64,000 nt of DNA from Datura wrightii (GCA_035772735.1 JASDFA010000003.1:103527001-103591000); one strand, 5' to 3'; shown: positions 1-12,779, counted from the first letter of the stretch. A program made the numbers and translations. Notes: generated from the letters alone by a model not told the origin.

Positions 1-271
1 AGTCCACCTAGTATTTCATGTATCAATGTTGTAAAAGTGTATAGGATACCCAACCCGTGTTATTCCTATCAATGATGTTTGGATTTTTGAGGAGATGACC
101 TACACCGAGGTCCCAGTTGCTATAATTGACTTGCAAGTCAGGAAATTTTGGACCAAAGAAGTCACCTCAGTTAAAGTATTGTGGAAAAGTAATAACATCA
201 AGGAAGTGACTAGAGAGGCTGAGGAGGAAATGAAGAAGAAATATCCTCACCTATTTACTATTTCAATGTGA
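1..271 (+). pseudogene. Chromovirus integrase C-terminal end (element H)
   Basis: This is the last part of a Ty3/gypsy polyprotein. The frame ending at TGA 269-271 reads VHLVFHVSML at its start and KKYPHLF near its end. That is the usual C-terminal tail of Tekay/Del-type integrases, which follows the integrase core. A closely similar tail recurs at 35680-35990 in element D1. A stop codon (TAA) follows VHLVFHVSML, so the copy is dead. The gene enters from outside the window, so its 5' part is not seen. It is followed by a polypurine tract and a 3' LTR, as expected for this family. Family assignment is from recognised residues; the exact lineage is inferred. Confidence 0.8.
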
Positions 272-360
272 TATTAAGGTATGTGTTTGATACCTAAGTT
301 ACTGACTATCTATTTTGAAGCATATTAAGTGAAATTAATTTCCATTCAAGGACGAATGTT

Positions 361-375
361 CCTAGGGGGGGAGAA
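361..375 (+). other. Polypurine tract of element H
   Basis: A G-rich purine run (CCTAGGGGGGGAGAA) lies directly before TGTAAAACC, the start of the LTR. It would prime plus-strand DNA synthesis. Its position 90 bp after the pol stop fits a chromovirus. Confidence 0.8.
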
Positions 376-1617
376 TGTAAAACCTAGAAAACTTTTTTGG
401 TGATTATTTGGTGTTTATATACTATGTAAGGAAAGTACGGGTTGTATATTGGTCGTGGATGACAAGGGAAACATGTACGAATAAATAAGCAAAGAGTATG
501 TGAAATTTATAAGTAAGGGTCAATTTTAATGATCATCTCTCAAAATATAATGAATTAGAATCCTCACGACCTATAAAATTAAATGTCTTTGAGTCTGGTT
601 TTCATAAAATAAAACCTCTCATCATTAGGTGTTTGAAGTAAAAAGTTGTATGCGTTTGAAGGTGGCAATGTCAGGCAGTGATGTGGCCACAACCCTAAAA
701 TGGCCACCTCCCAAAAACCTTTATATTTTATGTTTTATGTTATGAGATCATTTTAAACATATTCATATATGAGGTGCTTGGTTACTCTCTGAAATCCTCT
801 CTCTTTTCTAGCAGCAAAGTCCAAGAAACTAAGAGGAACCCCTCAAGAAAACACCATCAAAACTCAAGCAAAAGTCCTTGGAAGTGAAGGCAACTTTGTG
901 GTGGAGTTGTTACTGCCTTGTAGCTGCATTTCTAGCAGTGTTGTTGTGGTTACTTGATGCATTTATGAAGTATTTCTAAGCCACATATAGGCTCCCTCTT
1001 TGTAGGTATTATACACAAGTATAAAAGGTGAGAATTCTACTACTGAACTTGCTTGAATTCATGAGTAAAAAACTAGAAGTTAGAGGTGTATTTGATGTGT
1101 TTGTGAATTGCTTCTACTACGTCTTTGGTAGCAAGGTTGCTGCGCTTTTGAACAAGAATTTAAGGTCAATTACTCCTATTTTAAATCAAGAACAACCCCC
1201 CATAAAAGGTAAGGATTTCGCCCCTTTTGAACTCCTCAAATTGCAAAGCGAAAAGCTGGAAATTGGCAGCTAAGTTAGCTGCCGATGGACTATTTGTGAG
1301 CTGTGTTTTACTCGTTTTCCTTAGGATTTTTAGCTGTTTATTTTTCTGGAATTATACTTCATATTTAGGGGAATAATCACAGCATAACTAAGGTAAAATT
1401 TCTCTTTTTTATCCCTCAAAATTTAGTGAAAACTAGTTGAGAAAATGGCTAAATGTTGTTGATGTTGCTATTGTAACTGCCTTTGGTTAGTTATTTTGGG
1501 CTGCATTTTGTGCTATAGATTAGGCTTTTTGTTGGCCTATAAAACCACTAGATTAAGAATGTTGAAGGCTGATCATTGAAATAGGAAATCGGCTAAAAAA
1601 AGTTCATCGGAGAAAGG

Positions 1618-1626
1618 TATATAAGG
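1618..1626 (+). promoter_or_regulatory. TATA-like box in LTR H
   Basis: TATATAAGG is followed by a GC-rich GCGCCCC stretch in the middle of the LTR, where a Pol II promoter is expected. The motif is seen directly. Promoter function is inferred. Confidence 0.35.
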
Positions 1627-1888
1627 CGCCCCGTCCATCGTTCTTTTAAGCACAAGTCGTGTGTTGTGAATTGAAAGAACAAGAAAACTATTTAAAAGTA
1701 TTGAGTCAGTATGTTAATCGTCATTAAAGATTTAAATTTTCATGTTTTATTGAGGTTAAATGTTATGATTATGCCGAAGTGAGGCATCTAAAGTGTGATA
1801 ATGTGTTGACTGTTGTCGTAGTTCTACATTGATTTGGAGACCCCTCAACTTGGGCATTGTTAGTTGGTCCTTAATGTCTATTATATAT

Positions 1889-1917
1889 GTGTATGTGTGT
1901 GTGTGTGTGTGTGTGTG
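1889..1917. repeat. (TG)n microsatellite
   Basis: About 14 TG dinucleotides, with one TA interruption near the left end, lie within the LTR. It is a simple repeat likely to vary in length between individuals. Confidence 0.9.
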
Positions 1918-2441
1918 ATTAAATGTATTTAAAGGTCTGGTTGCTTGCTAACTGAAATTGGTGAAAGAGCCAAGATGATGACGTGTAAACAATTTTAAGC
2001 CAAGTAAAGACGTCGTAAGATATTAAGGGTAAACTATCTTATTGAATTCGGATTGCCTAGTTATGGTTTTACTTATTTTATGTGTATGTTATGAAATATG
2101 TCAAGCCAAAGGGAGATTTCATAATCCCTTTCCCATTAAGTCGAACGACAAGCTAGCAAGTCTTCGAGGTCTAATGTTCCTTGAACACGATCTATAAATC
2201 TTGTTGAAACTCTTTGGTCATCCGCAGTTCCATATGATTTATACAAGTTTTGAATACATGTATTTAGGTGCTATTTTCTAGCTTTACATGTTATATGTAC
2301 TCACTTGTAGTTATGCATTACGAAGGAGGCCTATGCAGGCTACATTTTTAGTATTCATAATATCTATGTTATATGTGTTATGTTGGTCCAGTATAAGCCA
2401 TATCCGCTCCATTTATGATTTTTTTAAAGATTTATTGATTT

Positions 2442-2582
2442 TACCCCCGTGTGGTACACTGGCTGGAGGTATTTTTATTTTACCCTGATGTGGTACACCG
2501 ACTGGACGGGTATTACCCTGGTGTGGTATACCGGCTAGAGGCATTTTTATTTTTAGCCTGGTGTGGTACACTGGCTGGACGA
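2442..2582 (+). repeat. Tandem array in LTR H
   Basis: Four imperfect units of about 33-40 bp start at 2442, 2481, 2514 and 2554. Each begins like TACCCTGGTGTGGTACACTGG. Comparable but sequence-different arrays occur in the LTRs at 6168-6290 and 34200-34440. Confidence 0.8.
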
Positions 2583-2989
2583 ATTTTATATGGATTATAT
2601 GATCGGCTGACCGCTGGCATTTTAGTTATAGTCTTGGTTGTGCATTACATGATTGCATTAACACTTCAATATTGAGTTATTGTCAGGTTTCGATTTTCAG
2701 GATTCTGGATAGTTACTATTCCTTATTTCCTTCCCAGTTATCATTTGTATCTTATATGTTTACAGTTTTCAGCCTTACATACCAGTACATTTTATTCGTA
2801 CTGATGTCCCTTCATCTGGGGACCCTTCCTGTAATCGTGTTGTAGGTACAGGCCGAGGCTTAGATCATCGGATACGGTAGGAGCTAGATTTCAGGGGAAT
2901 AGTGGTATGCTCCTCTCTTCCAGGAGCCATGTCCTAGTTTTGACTATTTTTAGTATTGTGTACAGCATGGGTAGGCCGGGGCCCTATCC

Positions 2990-5231
2990 TATCACGACCC
3001 GAACATAAGCCCGGATTGATACATGGGACAAGGAACCCTAAGAGGCTCCAAGTCGACCCATGAAATGAACATACATCTAAATCAATCATAGATAAGCGGA
3101 AGATCATCATAAATAACACAACAGAAGACTAACAAAACATAACATCTGATTACGTACATGAATCGAAAACTGAAAGACAAACTATGTCCAAAAAATCCTC
3201 TAACACTGAAGAGTTGATGGAACAAGACCCCAACTAACTCACTATAGTCTAAAGACTTAAAATATGACATTCAACTGGTGACAAAGGGCCTTCGCAAGAT
3301 GAAGATCACTAACTGAGGCTGATGAAAGCTAACTCCAAAAATCTAACTAGCGACGGAACTGAGCCCCGATATCGGAGTCAGTATCATGAAATGATACATC
3401 ATAGCGTATGCGGTCAGTATATGAAATCTACCGAGTATGCAAGGTAAGTAAAACCTCTAAGTAAGTAAAATCATAAATCATGCATAATATATAACATTAT
3501 CAAGATAAGATTTTAAGAGTAGGGCTTGCATGCTAATTTCTTAAATCATGATCTGAACATAACTAAACATCATAACTGAATCGAATGACCCAAAGCTGAA
3601 AACCGATAATCATAAGTAAAACTAAATATTGGTCAATCCTGCTGAAAACATAAAATCATGACTGATGTACATACATAACTGAAATCATAAGGAACAATTG
3701 GAGACTCGTCATATAACCGACATTACCACGATAGAGCTTACGTGGTTCCGCTTCTCATAATCAAGTGGCAGAGTCGTCCAAAGCTTTGTCAGGGCTAAGG
3801 ACACTACCATGATATTAATATCAAGCACGAGGCCCCTTGGGGGCAGAGGAAAGCTCTAAACGAGATCCCAAATAATCTGATCATACCTACATTGACGCAT
3901 ATTTTGAGGCATAGGGTTGACTAACCCTTAGTCTACCGGTGCTAGATACTACTCCTAACAATATGCATATGCTTCCATCATTTTCCAATGAAGCTGACCA
4001 TCGTCTATTGATGAAGCTAAATAATAAGATACATGTATAATCTGAAATAATAACATGAGGAGCCATGACTCAAACCATACCACAAGCTGAAAATAATAGG
4101 AGACTTGACTCCAAAACCATGTGGTAAGCTAATTCATGAAATCATAAAACATACTTGTTCATATGGGCTTGCCCAATACTTAAACATACTTGAAATCAAC
4201 TTGATTAACTTTGAAAACATGAACATAAACATGGGTATTTCTAAATCATACTTTCTTCATAAACATCACATCATAGTTGAACGTATACCAAATAGATATC
4301 AACTTTCAAGAACATTCATAGATGGGCATCATAGGTTAGAAAACTTGAAAACATAATTTATAATTTAAAACATTACAAAAAATCTACCCATTAATCATAA
4401 TTCATCATTCAAAGCATGTTTAGATCATACCCATGATTAAAACACAGGAATTCATGCATTGGGTAGAAACCCTATGGAATCATCAATTAGAACATCATGA
4501 ATTGAGAGGGAAATGAGCAAGGGTGTGGAAAATTGCACCCATCCATAGCCTTACATACCTGAAGGGATCTAATTTTCACACTTTCTTGATTGCCCAAAGA
4601 GAATTGAGGAAGAACTTCATAGAACTAAGCTTGATCACCTCTCAAAATGCCTAAGCTTGCATGCATGAGTTAGGATTGTCTTATTAGAACGACATAACCA
4701 CTCTTAAAACACTCTATTCAGAGCTTAAAACAACGTAGTTTAGAACCCTAGAGCTTAGAAATGATGAAAATACTCTTAATGAATTTCCTGGAAAAAATGC
4801 TCTATCAGTGGAAACAATTGACACAACAGACTGTTGCTAGCTCTCACGGTACCACGACCGGATAAGACGAGTTGTTACAAGCCCCATCGACTCATTGCTG
4901 CCAGTCGTTGTCACCACTGCCTTAACTTGCATTCCTTTCACCGGGTACTGACAATGGCCCGTTGCTGGACCATGACTCGTTACTTCCTCCTTGATCAAGT
5001 ACCAACCTCACAATGAATCCATTCGACGACTCGTTGAAACGTCCAACAGGTCATCCTGTGGCCTATTACTCCCTAGCCGATTCTATAGCTTCTCACCACG
5101 GAAACCTTCCATGGGTCGTTTTTCCCACTAATGATTCATTCAATGAGTCGTTCTGAGTCGATTTTCATATTTTTCTTCCAATTTTCATTTCAAATCCCGA
5201 GTGTTGTCTTAGGCACTTTTGGGGCATTACA
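2990..5231 (-). repeat. Solo LTR I (TGTAATGCCCC type), minus strand
   Basis: Read on the minus strand, the LTR starts TGTAATGCCCCAAAAG at 5231 and ends GGGTCGTGATA at 2990. That is the TG...CA layout with one decayed end base. Both flanks belong to LTR H, so this is a nested insertion with no internal domain left, a solo LTR. Expected 5-bp duplications are TATCC on the left and TGTCT on the right, differing at two transition positions, so the insertion looks old. It belongs to the same LTR group as those at 36228 and 44070. It carries several copies of the word ACGACTCGTTG between 4840 and 5160. Confidence 0.75.
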
Positions 5232-5536
5232 TGTCTCGTGCATTTCAGTTTGTTTATTCTGCAGAGGCTGATGTGGTCTAGTTTGTATAGTAGTTTTGGT
5301 TGTGTAGCCGTATTGGTTTTCCATTGCTCTATTTAGCTTTATTTTATGCTTGTTAACTTTCCAGGTTGCATATTCATTATTATTGAGACATTATGGGTCC
5401 AGTATTTATCTTGGTTGGTTGTGATAGGTGGCTTGGTCAGCCTTAGTGTTACATTTATAGATGCTATATAGCCGGCTTCTTGATAGATCATGAATCGAGT
5501 GCCAGTTGCACTCTACCCTAGTTTTGGGGCATGATT

Positions 5537-7175
5537 GGAGTAGTGAGGTTTTGTTGCCATACCTAGGCCATAGAGGTTGTGGTTAACTGTTGACTATACT
5601 TTGTTAAATTGGGTAGCATAGGGCGCAGCTTGGTGATACAACTTCCTATTTTGATGCCTATATAAACAGTAAAGCTGGCCTACAAGCTGGTGGCGTACCT
5701 TGATGCCTATAGGGATAGACTCTTGCTAAAGTAGCCTTACCTTCGAGTTACTGGCACCAGGGTTGCCTAATGATTTGGGTGGTAGGTTGTTAGATGAATT
5801 ACTTATTGTTAGTGACTTTATAAGCTTCATACGACTTACAGGTGGCCGTATAGGTCACTCAGGAAACCACCCTAGCTGTTAGTAATCTAATAGACTATGT
5901 GATGTCCTAAGTAGGGATCTTATCAGCTGTCAAACATGGGGCTAACGCCTCCAGCTACTCATGCAGATGCCCGCATACATACTTCCTAGAAGGGCTAAGT
6001 TCCAGTACACCTCCATACGGGGCTACAATTTTCTCACAGGAGCTATATGACATCTGGAAGGACCAGATTAAGGCCTGTAGAGCCATATTGAAGTCTATTC
6101 ACTTATGGACTTCCCTTATGCTGTAGTGGCATCATTGACCCTCAGTAGAGTCTTGTGTGCTCGGGTTCAGTTACAAGAGCCTAGAAGGCTCAGATACAGT
6201 GATAGGAGCCCAAATGGCTCAGATACAGTTATAGGAGCCTAGAAGCTTAAGCACAGTCATAGCAGCCGGGAAGGCTTAGATACAATCTCTGAAGACAAGT
6301 ATGTTTAGTTACAGCTTGCATGCGGGGCTATAGTGATGTATTTAGAAGTATATAGATCGATTTGTACTTGACGGGGCTTGTGGGGGCCTAGGTAGGTTTT
6401 TCTTTGTTATTTTTACCTTCCAGACTTATGGGGGCCAAGTTAGGTTTTGTTTAAATATTAGCTGATGGTTACACTTCATGTTTTTGAGATCATATAGGTT
6501 AACTTCAGACACTTATTGCTGATTACTTTCAGTTCCTTTATCAGCTCCTATTAAGTTTATTATTACTTCCTTACATATTCAGTACATATTGTACTGACAC
6601 CGCATGGGGCACTGTAGAATTTTCTGTAGGTTCAGACAGATAGGTTTTGAGACCTCTTTAGTAGCCGCTCAGATTCAGTAGATTGGCCAGCTCCATTCCT
6701 CCAGAGTTGCCACTCGATTAGTGGCTTGCCCGTCTTCCGATGTATAGTTTTTAGGTTTGTCGGGGCCCTGTCCTGACCAATATCTTACTCTTTAGAGGCT
6801 TGCAGACTACAGGTTGTTAGACATGCATTGTTAGCCATGTGAGCCTTAATTTTGTTTAGTTGGCAGCCTTTTTGGCTTGTATATATGTATATGTGCGCCT
6901 GTCTCTTCCTTTTAACATGATTTAGACAACATTGTGATCTTGTCGGCCCGCATAGGATAACGATATTATCGCTACTATTGGGTCAACTGTTTCTATGCAG
7001 GTGTATGTTGCGATCTTGTCAACCTAACACTATGTTTTGAGCCGAGATATAGCTTATTGGTTTCTTGAATATGTGTTACTGGTTTCCACCAGAAGTGTAT
7101 ATGTCCAGCTAGGTCAGCTTAGGGTCCAGTGTTATTATTAGGTGCATGTTACGCCTCACAAAGTGGGGCATGACA
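5537..7175 (+). repeat. LTR fragment J, chromovirus type
   Basis: The 3' end of a long LTR, ending AAGTGGGGCATGACA at 7175. It contains the GTACTGACACCGCATGGGGC block near 6591, shared with LTRs H and E, and 'gtcggggccctgtcctgacc' near 6760. The left boundary is uncertain because the flanking LTR H ends near here. No genes are seen. Confidence 0.6.
6168..6290 (+). repeat. Tandem array in LTR J
   Basis: Four units of about 30 bp of the form GAGCCTAGAAGGCTCAGATA. The half-words GAGCC and GGCTC make each unit a small inverted repeat. Confidence 0.75.
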
Positions 7176-7396
7176 ACTTTCCTGTATTTGACCTGCTTTT
7201 TGTAGGTGTCGTCCTGCGAAGTGCCAGTCTTCTTCGTCTAGCACCATGATTTTTGTTCAACTCCATGCTTTATCTATTTAAAGTGAATACCTGCAAAAAC
7301 CAAAGAGAAAGGGCATAAAACCTTCCTAAATAATTTGAAAACCAAGCAAAGTTCATGCTTAAGAGCTTAATGAGTTTGTAAATTATAAACTGAAGA
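7176..7396 (-). repeat. 3' LTR remnant of Athila-like element B2
   Basis: Only the first ~220 bp of a family B LTR (minus-strand sense) remain. The remnant matches the LTR piece at 42060-42256, including 'aagagaaagggcataaaa' and the terminal inverted 'gagttggtaaatta...' block. The TG start is decayed here. J abuts it and has replaced the rest of the LTR. Confidence 0.7.
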
Positions 7397-7433
7397 AACC
7401 CCCAAACTTGAACTATTGCTTGTCCTCAAGCAA
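7397..7433 (-). other. B2 polypurine tract and conserved RGGA hairpin
   Basis: In sense orientation TTGCTTG - AGGA - CAAGCAA (7416-7433) is a perfect 7-bp stem with tetraloop AGGA. It is followed by AGTTCAAGTTTGGGGG, the polypurine tract beside the LTR. The same arrangement recurs at 12797, 17373, 27579 and 60460 with compensating stem changes. Confidence 0.8.
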
Positions 7434-9204
7434 GATATTTCTTCGTAGTTAAAATTGAAGTAAGCATGTCACACCACATGAGTTATGCACAAGGGACTAC
7501 TAGGACTACGACAACCCAAAAATCACACACCGACTAAAGGAAGAGAAAAGACTCAACAATTTTGCAAATGCTTCAAGTAGTAACCACAAGTAATTAGCAT
7601 GATTCACAACTGTTTCTTTCATTCAAAACAAGGGGCATGGTTGATCAAAATTAGCTCAAGTAACATCTAAAGTAATTGAAAATTTACATTCAAATATTAC
7701 CTTAAAGCTCACTACATTCTTGTATCAATCACATCTTTTATTTTGAACACATTCAAGCATGTTACCCAAGGAAGTATGCCACTCACATCAAAAGAGAATC
7801 CTATTTAATTTTCAAACAATTCACACACAAAGGGATTATAGAATAAGGAAAATACGTTCACTTTCACAAAGAAATTCTCATGCATACAACTTGACTCATA
7901 GGCTTGTCCTTCATGAAACTCACCACTAATGTAAAGTTGCTACATTCAAAATCAATTAGCACTTGGGGGTCATAATAAATGCGAGGGTAAATGTAGGATG
8001 ACTTTATAGTTCTAGTGACTAGAACCTCCCTAATGCTCTTCTGTGAAAACTTTTGCATACTCTATTTTTATATTGAGATCACCCCACCTTATATCTCCTT
8101 GATTAACATCTTTAATTTTTTATTAGGAGCCACCTTTATATCTCCTTGGTTTCTACCTTTATCCTCATCCAAGCAAAAGGTAGCACCTTTCAACAATTCT
8201 TTTTCTTCTAAGGTTTAGATGCTTTCCGACCAACCAATTTGTTCATTTCACTACAATATGGTGCTACCTCACATTGAAACTCACATATTTTTGCCATTTT
8301 CTTTTGCAAACCTCTAAACTTAGGCTTTTGTCTCATTTCTCCTTTATTTTTCCCAAAATATTAGGCATCAAGCCCATTTTTCATTTCTTTTCACAACTAG
8401 CACTAGGGAGGATGGGTGCCAATAAAGGGATTACAAAGGGTAATAGGCTTGTAATGTGGTTATAAAAGAAAAGGGTTAAAGACTCAACATTGGCTAGCAA
8501 AGATGAACGTTCGAGGAGGTCATATAGGTAAAGTGACTATCAAAACGAAGCCTAAAATCATGTTCTAAGTATAGCTACATCTAGGATTTCACCTTGAGTC
8601 ACCCTTAGGGAAAGTTTTAAACAACCATACATGCATAGAAATTAAGCTAAAAGCCTCACCACACAAGGCATCACCCTCCAAGGTGTTCACACAATTCTTA
8701 TAACCACATCAAGAGTATAAATTTAGACAAGATAGCATGTGAATCAAAAATTCAATCAAGGAATGTGCAACTCATAACAAAAGATTGCTCAATTTTTAAA
8801 TTCAAATGCCCCTTTTTCCTCAAAATCCATATTCAATGCCATTTTTTTGGTGGTACCTCTAAAACGCAAGTGCAACAAACAACTCAAATAGACTCTAAAC
8901 TCAGAATTTTCCCTTAAAAAAGTTTCTTCTCAATCTATCATAGGAAAATGTCACCCAGTTTGACAACAAAAGAAAAGAAAAGGAAATCGCTCCTTGGGAA
9001 AGAACAGTGGTATAAAGAAAACCCTTGGAGTTTATTTGCCAACTACTATGAACAAAGGTGATTATAAAGACACATGTCATTAAAAATTTGGCTATTTAAA
9101 ATGGATCCAATCAATGGAACTAACAAGTTAGAAAGCAAAGTTCCATTCAACACAAGCCCGATAAAGGCATTTAAAAAATAATACATTGCCAATATGAAAG
9201 ACTA
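7434..9204 (-). other. B2 3' noncoding domain
   Basis: About 1.8 kb with no convincing reading frame. It lies between the env-like gene and the 3' polypurine tract. It shares ordered words with families A and C, for example CATAGGCTTG near 7895. It also holds the family B palindrome GTTCTAGTCACTAGAAC (8008-8024). Short open frames here are not conserved between copies. Confidence 0.6.
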
Positions 9205-9245
9205 TACCCCACCCCCAACAAACAACTTACATTGTCCCCAATGTA
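9205..9245 (-). other. B2 internal hairpin and PPT-like cassette
   Basis: In sense, TACATTG - GGGA - CAATGTA (9228-9245) is a perfect 7-bp stem with a GGGA loop. It is followed at once by the G-rich tract TTGTTGGGGGTGGGGT. It lies just after the env-like region. This repeats the hairpin-plus-PPT layout found at the LTR border. Confidence 0.75.
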
Positions 9246-9299
9246 TCAATTAAGCACAATATAAGAAATGGAGGACTCCCTAAATGAGTTAGTGAGGAT

Positions 9300-10867
9300 C
9301 ATGAGGGGTCCAAGAGTAGGTGGTATAGGAAAATTGCTATGAAGCAGTCTCGACAGGTGAAGGTATCAATGGATCTGGTGGAAGTTTAAGTGGCCTGCCT
9401 GGTGCACTGTGCACCCAACAATATGGAAGAGTCTGGTTCTCATGAAGAGTACATAGGAGGTCTCCAATATGGGTCACCTAGCGTGGTCACCTCATCCAGT
9501 GCACATCCTAGGGTGGGGTGGTCTACTGTGGTGTCTTTTCTTATTCGATATCACTTCGAAAATGGGTTATCATAGCCTACACAACAATCATTCGGTGGAC
9601 TCCTACTTCTTGCTGGTTGGGCATTATCATAGGCTGGGATATTCGGATCGATACTTCTGGGTGACAGTAATTCCATGTGGCTGTCTACTTCTTTCCTCAT
9701 GGATACAACTTCATTTTTCAATACTTCGACTCTAGCACATAGGCCTCCCAATTTTTCAATTACAGATTTCATGGCCTTTTTGATGGACTATTGAATCATG
9801 AGAGGTATAGCTTTTGCCAATTTCAATAATTGAGCATTATGAGCCTGGGCCATATGCTCCATCTTCAGCAAGCCTTTTACTGGTGGTGAGTTAGCCTTAT
9901 CGACTAGCGGTGAAACTGTTGCATTTTTTAGGGGACCTTGAAGGCGAAGAAGCTTCTGGTTCCACAGTTTACTTGGGATGCTTTAAAATTGGGGCATCGT
10001 TATCTGTCTTGGTAGCCAAAGTAATCACCTCCTCAGCTCTCACTATTCTGTCCACTAGTCTGAACAGAGGGCAGTTGGTTTGAAGGCAAAGCAGATTGAT
10101 GAGAATGGGATAGGGCATAGAGGTTGCCTTTTTCCTTGCCTTCCTTTTGAATTGCTCTGTGATAATCTCCCCCATATAGATGTGTCTGCGATCCATGACA
10201 TGCTATAAGGATTGCAACCTTAATGGAAACATTTGTTGTGTTTTTGGAGGGAATGATACGGGAACATACCATGTCAAGCCACATTCGCGCTTCAAATTTG
10301 AGATCATGGCGCTGAATAATTCCTTTCGACACTTCCCATTGCGGTTGACCCACAACAATGGTTTCAGCCACCCATTCAAATTGATTATCTTTGTCTACCA
10401 GTTTCCTTTTGAACTCTAGACTTGGACACACATGATCAGCCCAATAAGTAGATTTGATATCCTCAGGAGTGATGGGAACTTCTTGGCCTCGTACTAGCAT
10501 GGACAGTAAGCATGATATCATATCCACTCGGTCTTTGTGCTTCAAGATATCCTATTGTTCCCTAAAAGAGGCATAAAACTCCTTTACCAATTCTAGAAAG
10601 TAAGGTTCCAACGACATTGTGTAATGCTGCCAATCATAAATTTGGAATTGGTCATAAATATATAGGAAGTCATCTTGAAGAAGTCAACCTTAAATCGAGC
10701 CTCTGCATTGATGGATTGTTTCTCCTTTAAGAGGACATAATAAGTATTCATCTTATTAAGCCTGAAGTGAAGTTTATTGAATCTCTTTTTCTCATCTGTC
10801 TCGCTACCTGATATGTGGCATAATTCACTGAGGCTTTCCCTTTACCTTGTTGTCTAGAAGTGGACAT
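9300..10867 (-). pseudogene. Env-like (third ORF) pseudogene of B2
   Basis: This is the ORF between pol and the 3' LTR of Athila-type elements, of unknown function. ATG at 10867 opens a Lys/Gln-rich start (MSTSRQQGKGKAS) that resembles the family A start (MSSRQDKGKGAS). A longer open part at 10545-10033 contains EARMWLDMVCSRIIPS, matching the family A block NREARIWLKIVCSCLIPG. This is the conserved region of the 'putative plant transposon protein' family. Stops break the N-terminal third, and the C-terminal part is only loosely recognisable (9772-9551). I see no signal peptide or membrane segment, so 'env-like' is a name by position. The 3' limit is approximate. Confidence 0.7.
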
Positions 10868-11135
10868 GATTCTCCAAAACAATGTTAGCGCCGCAAAAGA
10901 ATGATTTTGTTATATTTTCTAATAAGTGAAAATTAAAGGTGACAATTATGCTATGCTAAGTAAGAGAAATTAAAAGAAAGGATGTCACAAAATGTGAAGA
11001 ATTAAAATTGATAACTGGAAGCGCATGCGCTGCACCGTTGTTTCACAGGTAGGTACCTGCGGTTTGTTGTTGCGTCACAGGTCTGTGACAGAAATCATGT
11101 TAGAGTTAGAGATTACCGGCAGTTAAGTTGCACTT
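10868..11135 (-). other. Leader upstream of B2 env-like gene, truncated
   Basis: Noncoding DNA directly upstream of the env-like ATG, cut off by the insertion of element C at 11136. It includes GC-rich words ('gaagcgcatgcgctgc', 'cctgcg') of the kind found in arrays of related LTRs. No gene is seen. Confidence 0.45.
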
Positions 11136-12779
11136 TGATGTTTCCCAGGAGCACGTGGTAAGTCATGTAATATAGGACTGGAAGCCCCGATTATCATACC
11201 CACAGAGACTTGTCAGTTCAATCGTTATAAGGATATTACTTTATTTTTTCTATTCTAACAAAATAGTTAAAGTGGGGATTGGTTTGGGAAATTAACCACT
11301 AAAACTTTAATTACAAAAATAACTAAAATGGTTGTAAGCTTGGTTTTAATTCGATGATGATGACAATCTAGGGAAATGGCACACGTTTGGTTTCAGGTTA
11401 AGTTTTCAAGACGTGATTACACTAGAACGATTCTTCCTATGGTTGCTAATTGCAAGTTGCAAGTTGCTATCCCATTTCTTGCCACTATCCCTAGCATCCA
11501 GGAATTATTTCATTAACCTTAATGTCTATATTCCTATGTCCATAGGAGAATCATGAAATGATGTTTACACCTACGTGTATTTAAATTAAATGAGGTTGAA
11601 GGGTATATCTCTATCCTCAACAACAACTTTTATCCTCTCACCAATGGGCTTGAGGGTCTTTAAATTCCCGTTTTATATTTACCTTTAACCCTTCCGATTC
11701 CCTTTCCCAAGTTCAATCGAAAGCCAATATATTTACTTATAAGGTGATCAATCTCATAAATAAGCAATTAATACAAATAAATGCAAACAACCCTTAAAGA
11801 AGAATCGAATCTAGATTAAATCAGTCTTTCAAACATTCAACCATCCACCATGGCCAATACCCTAGAATATAAGTTTAGCCACTCATAGAAAAATGGAAAA
11901 ATGAATACATATTCATCATCATACAAAGTAAAGAGTAAATAAGAGAAGAAACCTAGTGTACACTTGGGTGTTCCTTCAAAAATGGGTTACAACACTCCAA
12001 ATATGAACTATGCAATGTCAAAATGAACAAAAGATAGAAAAATCTGTGAAAAGCTTGTCAAAAGATGTGAAACAAATGACCTAAGGTTGTATTTATAGTT
12101 GAGCCTTCAAATGACGCTTCTGCCCTCCAACACATAGCTTGAAAATATGCAATTTCCGCTCCAAAAGGGTATAGCGCGCCGCTCCCACCATTTGGCACAG
12201 ACTTAGTCAAATTTCCAGTAATTTCAGCTCTAGGATGGACCTAGTTCGCTTCCCCTATCATCTTACCAAGGACAGTCAATTTTCTGCACTTCTAACACCT
12301 CTGGTGCACCACTCTCACCATCTCACCAGAGTGTTACTCAAATTTACTAACATTAGGACCCCTTTGATGCGTAGCCCCATCTATCTAACAAAAATTTTGG
12401 AAATTTTCTCTAAGTCTGGAATGCTTTGGGGCTCTGGATGGGGCTTTGCGCTATCCCTAACACCAAAAAATTTGGTGCTACGGATGGAGCTCCCCGCCTC
12501 TCATCTCGCCAACATGTTGAGTAGATTTTCTTCTAAAGTTTTTGGACCTGGTGCAGGGCGCCAGCCATTGCTCTGAACCTTCTTCTCAGCTTCTCAAGCC
12601 TTCAACCTTGGATCATTTTGGTCCTTTTTCCGTGGTTTCCTATTCAAAACACCTCAAATCATTTATTAGCATACAAAACACATAAACATATGATTTCATG
12701 CATTTCATAAGGATTATGAACTCAAAACAAGGTAAAAGATGGGCAAAAACTAGGCAATACACAAATATGTCAAAAATCA
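11136..12779 (-). repeat. 3' LTR of non-autonomous element C
   Basis: Minus-strand LTR of 1644 bp. Its sense start is TGATTTTTGACATATTTG at 12779, next to a polypurine tract, and its sense end is ...CATCA at 11136. The first ~480 bp (plus-strand order) match 15758-15927 joined to 25634-25945, which is the other LTR of the same element. At 11294-11298 it shows the uninterrupted site (ATTAA) into which A1 jumped in the sister LTR. It carries repeated GC-rich words around 12170-12560. Confidence 0.8.

Larger units (their letters stand above)
376..5536 (+). repeat. 3' LTR of chromovirus H, split by solo LTR I
   Basis: The LTR starts with TGTAAAACC after the polypurine tract and runs to about 2989. 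It resumes at 5232 and ends near 5536 in a decayed GGGGCATGA(CA)-type terminus. Inside are a TATA-like box, a (TG)n run and a tandem array. At about 2800-2830 it carries the 'tactgatg...gggacccttcctgt' block, which matches the equivalent block in the LTRs at about 6590 and 34840. The right end is inferred from that resemblance and is approximate. No coding sequence is recognised in it. Confidence 0.65.

Noticed and set aside
2442..2582. CRISPR-like array
   Set aside because: Repeats are adjacent, imperfect, without regular unique spacers, and sit inside a plant LTR.
4105..4356. 83-codon open frame in LTR I
   Set aside because: Lies wholly inside a solo LTR, no recognisable domain, not conserved in related LTRs D1 or F.
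2985..5236. Clean target duplication around LTR I
   Set aside because: TATCC versus TGTCT differ at two of five positions; possible old duplication but not demonstrable.
12235..12576. 113-codon open frame in the C LTR
   Set aside because: Runs antisense through the GC-rich LTR array; composition reflects repeats, no domain.
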